Source of the DNA: CAVQNQ01 sp963714205
GTDB lineage: Bacteria; Acidobacteriota; Terriglobia; Bryobacterales; Bryobacteraceae
Length of the DNA: 64,000 nt
Direction of reading: 5' to 3'
NCBI GenBank assembly: GCA_963714205.1
Contig: CAVQNQ010000002.1
Location: forward strand, 1,798,001 to 1,862,000
Each line of letters begins with the position of its first letter. Positions within the stretch are counted from its first letter, which is position 1. The notes below the pieces were generated by a model that did not search any database, was not told the origin of the DNA, and worked only from the letters and a program-made list of their open reading frames with translations. The translations under genes and the position numbers were made by a program. Below, piece by piece: positions 59,619 through 64,000 of the stretch.

Positions 59619-60308
59619 TCAGCTTTCGGCCGCCACGTTGAAGCGATAGCCTACCCAGGGCTCGGTGATGATGTACTGCGGATGTTCCGGGTTGGGTTCG
59701 ACCTTCTTCCGCAGATTCTTGATGAACACGCGCAGATAGTCCACCTGGTCGCCGTAATCGGGACCCCACACCGCCTGCAGCAATTCCCGGTGCGGCACCG
59801 CTTCGTTGGCGTGCTGGGTCAGATAGCGCAGCAGGTCAAGTTCCTTGGGCGTGAGGTGCGCGGTGGTCTCGCCGTTGTGCACCGTGCGGGCGGCGAAATC
59901 GATGGTGAGCGGTCCGGCCTGCAACCTCGCGGACTGGGACGCGGGCACGCGCCTCAGGGCCGCGCGGATGCGTGCCAGAAGTTCCGGCGTGCTGAATGGT
60001 TTGGTGACGAAATCGTCCGCCCCGGCATCCAGCGCGTGCACTTTGTCGGCTTCGGAATTCCGCACCGTCAGCATGATGATGGCCACCTGGGTATCCGCGC
60101 GGATGGCCCGGCACGCGGCCAGCCCTCCCATTCCCGGCATGTTGATATCCAGCAGAACCAGGTCGGGCCGGTACTCCCGCACCTTCTCGAGAGCCTCCTC
60201 GCCGTTGCGGACATCCTCGACCTCATAACCCGCGCCGCTCAGAGTAGCGCGCATGATGCGCCGGAGCTGAGGTTCATCGTCAACGATCAGAATGCGGCCC
60301 GCGCTCAC
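59619..60308 (-). CDS. OmpR/KdpE-family response regulator, copy 2
   Basis: 229 residues. Receiver (ILIVDDEPQLRR, VLLDINMPGMGG, FVTKPFST) and winged helix (LTPKELDLLRYL, QAVWGPDYGDQVDYLRVF, YIITEPWVGYRF). Its overall design and several blocks match E. coli KdpE. It overlaps the kinase by 4 bp (ATGA). It converges with the glycosyltransferase-like remnant one base away. Confidence 0.88.
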   Translation of the reverse strand: MSAGRILIVDDEPQLRRIMRATLSGAGYEVEDVRNGEEALEKVREYRPDLVLLDINMPGMGGLAACRAIRADTQVAIIMLTVRNSEADKVHALDAGADDFVTKPFSTPELLARIRAALRRVPASQSARLQAGPLTIDFAARTVHNGETTAHLTPKELDLLRYLTQHANEAVPHRELLQAVWGPDYGDQVDYLRVFIKNLRKKVEPNPEHPQYIITEPWVGYRFNVAAES

Positions 60309-61747
60309 TTCGGCCCTCCTTCCGGTTCCTTCGGCAGCCGTATGCGAAAGGTCGTCTCGCCCGCCACGCTGGCCACGGTCATTTCTCCCTGGTGCGCTTC
60401 CACGATCCGCGCGGCGATGCTCAGGCCCAGGCCCGAGCCGGGAATCTGCTCCTTGACGGAAGGGCCGCGGTAGAAGCGCTCGAAGATCCGCGCCTGTTCC
60501 TGGGGTGGTATGGCGGCGCCGCGATTGGTCACCTCGATGGCGACTGAGTCCTCGGTCCGGCCCACGCGAATGTCGATGGGGCTTTGCGGCCAGGAGTACT
60601 TCAACGCATTATCCAGAAGCTGCCGGATAGCCAGCCGGACCAGCCGGCGGTCGATCGCGACATCGCCCGGCCCGGCCTCGCAGGCCACCTTCACCGGCCG
60701 GCCTGCGATCTCGGTCTGCATCGACGCCACGGCCTGCCGCACGATCTCGGCCGGATCGGACATTTCCAGGCTGAGATCGATATGGGCATTATCCAGGCGG
60801 GCCATTTCGATGGCATCGTCGATCAGCTCTTTGAGGTGATCGGCTTCCTCGTCCGCGATGGTGAGAAGCTCGGCGCTCTCGCCGGTTTGGCCGGGATCGG
60901 CCAGCAGCGCCGTGGTGGCCGCCTTGATGGCCGTCAGCGGGGTCTTGAATTCATGCGCCATGGCATCCAGCAGGGTGGTGCGCAATTGCTCGCTGCGACG
61001 GCCCGCCTCCACCTGGTGCGCCAGGTCCTGGGCCCTCGAGCGCTCCAAGCCGATGGCCACCAGGTTGGCGATGCCCTGCAAGACCGAATCGGGCATCTGG
61101 GCGCCCTCGAGTGCCAGCGCGGCGATGGGCTCCGATCCCAGCCGCACGGCCGTGATGACGCGCCGCCGTTCGGGGTCCGCGAACGAGCTGCCGTTCCAGG
61201 CGGCCTCGCGGAGTTGTTCGTCGAGACCATGAAAATCGGCGGGGCCGGCCCGGTATATCTCCCCCGTGCGCCGATCATACAATGCCGCCGCGTCCACCGG
61301 AAAGATGTCCGCCAGTTTCTGCGCCAGGTCCCGGGAAAAGGCGTCGGATTCGTCGATGAGCAGAATAGCGCGGCTGAAGGCATAGAGGTGCTCCACGTCC
61401 TGGCGGCGCGCGATCGCATCCTCGGCCCGCCGTTCGGCCTTATCGGAGAGGCGGCTGGCGATGAGGGCCGTCGCCAGAAAGCTGAACAACGCGACCCAAT
61501 TCTGGGGATCGGCGATCGTGAGCGTTCCGACGGGCGGCAGGAAATAGAAGTTGAAGGTGATGGTCGCCGCTAGAGACGCCACGGCCGCCTCCGTGAAACC
61601 CCAGGTGCTGGCCACGATCAGCACCAGCAGCAAATAAGCGAATCCCACGGTCGTGGCGTTTACCGGGATCAGCCAGTGGGCCGCGAACGTGACCAGGGCG
61701 ACCCCGCCCAAAGAGAACAGCAGCCGCTTGAGGAGCCGCGCGCTCAT
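60305..61747 (-). CDS. KdpD C-terminal-type histidine kinase (DUF4118), copy 2
   Basis: About 480 residues. Four membrane helices with the DUF4118 hallmark ITFNFYFLPPVGTLTIADPQNWVAL, a GAF-like segment, then HisKA with DAMAHEFKTPLTAI, and the ATPase domain (QLLDNALKYS, NRGAAIP, GSGLGLSIA). Like copy 1 it lacks the KdpD nucleotide/USP sensor. ATG 61747 overlaps the NHL gene stop as ATGA, so translation is coupled to that exported protein, which is an unusual partner. Confidence 0.85.
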   Translation of the reverse strand: MSARLLKRLLFSLGGVALVTFAAHWLIPVNATTVGFAYLLLVLIVASTWGFTEAAVASLAATITFNFYFLPPVGTLTIADPQNWVALFSFLATALIASRLSDKAERRAEDAIARRQDVEHLYAFSRAILLIDESDAFSRDLAQKLADIFPVDAAALYDRRTGEIYRAGPADFHGLDEQLREAAWNGSSFADPERRRVITAVRLGSEPIAALALEGAQMPDSVLQGIANLVAIGLERSRAQDLAHQVEAGRRSEQLRTTLLDAMAHEFKTPLTAIKAATTALLADPGQTGESAELLTIADEEADHLKELIDDAIEMARLDNAHIDLSLEMSDPAEIVRQAVASMQTEIAGRPVKVACEAGPGDVAIDRRLVRLAIRQLLDNALKYSWPQSPIDIRVGRTEDSVAIEVTNRGAAIPPQEQARIFERFYRGPSVKEQIPGSGLGLSIAARIVEAHQGEMTVASVAGETTFRIRLPKEPEGGPK

Positions 61748-62955
61748 CCCTTCGAGGCCTTGGGCCACACCACGCCCTGGTCTTTCTTCGTCACTGGCGC
61801 CAGCCCCTTGTAATGGAACTTCTGCACGCGCTGCCCGCGGTACGTCTCGGTCGTGAAAATGTTGCCCTTAGAATCGGTAGCGATACTGTGGACCGCGTAG
61901 AATTCGCCCGGCTGCCGCCCGCCATCGCCGAAGCTGGTCAAGATTTCGAGCGTCTCGCGGTCGATGATGTAGACCTTCATGTTCGAGCCGTCCGCCAGGT
62001 ACAGGTATTTCTGCTCGGGATCTTTCGAGAGCGCGATATCGAAGACCGATCCATCGGCCCGCGTGTTCTTGGCGATGAAGGCTTCTTTGACGAACGTGCC
62101 GTCCGTCTTGAAAACCTGGATGCGGTCGTTGGTTCGGTCGCAGACGTACAGGTTGCCATCGTGCGCCAGCTCCACGCAGTGAACCGGATTCCGGAACTGC
62201 TGCGCCGGCGGATCTTCCGGGCGATACGGCCCCAAATTGATGTCGTCGGGCTTATGGCCGTAAGCACCCCAGTGGCGCTTGTACGCGCCCGTATCCGCAT
62301 CGAAGACGATCACCCGGTGGTTGCCATAGCCATCCGCCACGTACAGCTCGTTGGTCTTGGGGTCCACGAAGGTCTTGGCGGGGAGCCGCAGGTTTTCGGT
62401 ATCGTTGCTGCCCTTGCTCATGCCTGGCTTGCCGATCTGCATCAAAAACCGGCCATCCTGCGTGAACTTCAGCACCATGCTGTCGTGCGGCGAAGCGGCC
62501 GTGCCCCCCTCCCCGCGGCCGTTCCCGCCGATCCACACGTTGCCCTTATAATCGACGGTGATGCCGTGATTCGAGGCCGGCCACTCATAGCCCGGGCCCG
62601 GACCGCCCCAGTGGCCGATCAGGTCGCCGTCTTCGTTGAACTCGAGCACCGGCGGCGCCGGAGCGCAGCATTCGGCGGCCGGCGGATTGGCCGCCGCGGA
62701 CGTCTCCATCCGCTCGAGCGAACCCTGCCGGTGTATCACCCAGATGTGGTCGCTCGCATCCACCGAAACGCCTACCACGCTGCCCATTACCCAGTGATTC
62801 GGCAGTGGCTTCGGCCACATGGGGTCCACTTCGAAGCGCGGCGCGCGCACCGCGGCGGCCTCCACCGCGCCCCACTTGCGCATCAGGTGAGAACCGGTCG
62901 CGAGCGCGGCCGCCAGCGCCGCCAGGCTTGCTCCCATCCAGAGGTTTCGCTTCAT
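61744..62955 (-). CDS. Exported NHL-repeat beta-propeller protein
   Basis: About 403 residues. N-terminal hydrophobic segment (MGASLAALAAALATGS) for export. Repeats of the NHL type can be seen: GVSVDASDHIWVIHR, GITVDYKGNVWIGGN, TFVDPKTNELYVADGYGNHRVIVFD, CVELAHDGNLYVCDRTNDRIQVF, SIATDSKGNIFTTETYRGQRVQKF. Relatives include the propeller of peptidyl-alpha-hydroxyglycine lyase, but no catalytic assignment is possible. ATG 62955 gives the best signal peptide. It overlaps the downstream kinase by 3-4 bp. Confidence 0.8.
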   Translation of the reverse strand: MKRNLWMGASLAALAAALATGSHLMRKWGAVEAAAVRAPRFEVDPMWPKPLPNHWVMGSVVGVSVDASDHIWVIHRQGSLERMETSAAANPPAAECCAPAPPVLEFNEDGDLIGHWGGPGPGYEWPASNHGITVDYKGNVWIGGNGRGEGGTAASPHDSMVLKFTQDGRFLMQIGKPGMSKGSNDTENLRLPAKTFVDPKTNELYVADGYGNHRVIVFDADTGAYKRHWGAYGHKPDDINLGPYRPEDPPAQQFRNPVHCVELAHDGNLYVCDRTNDRIQVFKTDGTFVKEAFIAKNTRADGSVFDIALSKDPEQKYLYLADGSNMKVYIIDRETLEILTSFGDGGRQPGEFYAVHSIATDSKGNIFTTETYRGQRVQKFHYKGLAPVTKKDQGVVWPKASKG

Positions 62956-63020
62956 GTCGCTCCTGTCTTTCAGCGGGCGTAAGCTATAATACACGATTCC
63001 AATCGGGAGGATCTCACCGG

Positions 63021-64000
63021 GTGTCTCTTTCCAGCGTCGCTCCCCGAGTGTTTGCCGCGGCGCTGTTTCTGGCGCTCTCGCGCGGCGCCGCGGCCCACGA
63101 CATCCCTTTCGACGCTACCGTTCAAGCCTTCGTGAAACCCGCCGGGCGGCATCTCGACCTGCTGGTGCGCGTCCCTCTCGAAACCATGCGCGACATGGAT
63201 TTTCCGGAGCGCGGCGGCTACCTCGATTCGGCCGCGCTGGCGCCGCTGCTTCCCGACGCCGCCAACCTGTGGATCGCGGATTTCATCGAGATCCACGAAG
63301 ACGATGCCCGCCTGCCGAAACCGCTCGTCCGGGCGACCCGGATCTCTCTCGCCTCCGACCGCTCCTTCGTTTCCTATGAGACCGCGTTGGCCCACATCTC
63401 GGGGCCCGCTCTCGCCAGCGACGCCCACCTGGTCTGGAACCAGGTGATGTTCGACGTGTGGTTCGAGTATCCGATCCGCTCCGAGCGGTCGCGCTTCGCG
63501 ATTCACTCGCGCCTCAACCGGCTGGCCGCGCGGGTGGTGACCGTGCTGCGCTTTCTGCCGCCCGGCGGCGCGGTCCGCGCCTTCGAGTTTCCCGGCGATC
63601 CAGGAATTCTCCGCCTGGATCCAAGCTGGCGCCAGGCCGCCGGGCAGTTCATCGGTTTGGGATTCCGCCACATCCTGGACGGAACCGATCACCTGCTTTT
63701 CCTGCTCTGCCTGGTGATTCCGTTCCGGCGATTTCGCGCGCTCGTCCCGGTAGTGACCGCCTTCACCGCGGCCCATTCCGTTACGCTGATCGCCTCGGCA
63801 TACGGGCTCGCGCCGGACATGCTGTGGTTCCCGCCGCTGATCGAGATGCTGATCGCGGTTTCCATCGTTTACATGGCGCTCGAGAATATCGTGGGCGGCT
63901 CGTCCACCCGGCGCCGCTGGATGATCGCCGCCGGCTTCGGCCTGGTGCACGGCTTCGGCTTCTCGTTTGCGCTGCGCCAGACGATGCAGTTCGCCGGCGC
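63021..64000 (+). CDS. HupE/UreJ-family membrane protein (3' end outside the window)
   Basis: An open frame of about 326 codons runs to the edge without a stop. A signal-like start (VFAAALFLALSRGAAA) is followed by an extracytoplasmic domain of about 200 residues and then membrane helices with the HupE/UreJ signatures GFRHILDGTDHLLFLLCL, TAFTAAHSVTLIAS and GLVHGFGFSFAL. The His residues in these motifs are thought to handle nickel or another metal. No hydrogenase or urease gene is in the window. GTG 63021 has GGAGG at 63007-63011. Confidence 0.82.
   Translation, partial: MSLSSVAPRVFAAALFLALSRGAAAHDIPFDATVQAFVKPAGRHLDLLVRVPLETMRDMDFPERGGYLDSAALAPLLPDAANLWIADFIEIHEDDARLPKPLVRATRISLASDRSFVSYETALAHISGPALASDAHLVWNQVMFDVWFEYPIRSERSRFAIHSRLNRLAARVVTVLRFLPPGGAVRAFEFPGDPGILRLDPSWRQAAGQFIGLGFRHILDGTDHLLFLLCLVIPFRRFRALVPVVTAFTAAHSVTLIASAYGLAPDMLWFPPLIEMLIAVSIVYMALENIVGGSSTRRRWMIAAGFGLVHGFGFSFALRQTMQFAG

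Overview
GC-rich bacterial chromosome segment, most likely from an Acidobacteriota member of the Solibacter/Bryobacter type. The assignment is inferred from family content: a VWFA-related protein of the acidobacterial kind, an Oar-like TonB receptor with a carboxypeptidase-regulatory-like N-terminus, several PilZ proteins, a fused TolB-like/TPR protein and long same-strand gene chains. I saw no rRNA, complete tRNA, CRISPR array or prophage. One insertion sequence (IS1380-like) is present.

Layout. 1-4.3 kb: signalling genes (two PilZ proteins, a pseudo-receiver/histidine kinase, an NtrC-type regulator). 4.7-7.5 kb: katG and a PerR/Fur-type repressor with its own operator-promoter. 7.5-10.3 kb: an enolase-superfamily protein and a radical SAM sulfatase-maturase-like enzyme, divergently transcribed. 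10.3-20 kb: a leftward chain of hppA, ferredoxin-like aldo/keto reductase, lactate permease, methyltransferase, MFS transporter, dacB, an unknown gene and an FmdB zinc ribbon. 20-30 kb: mostly rightward genes (GT-C-like membrane protein, Crp/Fnr regulator, TPP enzyme, GH36-like glycosidase, PilZ-PAS kinase), with a secreted hydrolase and a nitroreductase leftward. 30-34.8 kb: MrfA-like helicase, PilZ protein, then atpZ-atpI-atpB-atpE. 34.8-36.6 kb: the IS element, 28 bp upstream of atpZ. 36.7-47.7 kb: lone receiver, radical SAM protein, heme-motif/TolB/TPR protein, Oar-like receptor, DUF5666-like protein, TMTC-like membrane TPR protein. 47.7-55.3 kb: a complete kdp potassium-uptake operon. 55.4-61.8 kb: VWA protein and two KdpD-C/KdpE-like two-component systems flanking a glycosyltransferase-like remnant. 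61.7-64 kb: NHL beta-propeller protein and a HupE/UreJ protein cut by the window end.

The most distinctive region is the potassium module. KdpD is not one protein here. Two stand-alone KdpD sensor/USP proteins are encoded at the end of the kdp operon, and two separate DUF4118 histidine kinases with KdpE-like regulators lie beyond the operon start. The operon begins with a USP-like gene, an unrecognised 27-residue membrane microprotein and a 27-residue KdpF. It is preceded by four direct repeats at 10-11 bp spacing that look like an OmpR/KdpE-class operator.

Single-base frame breaks affect four coding units in the first 9 kb and at least one near 59 kb, while the roughly 50 kb between read cleanly. 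At least three of the breaks sit at short homopolymers. They may be consensus errors, so the affected genes are annotated as joined units with the break stated.
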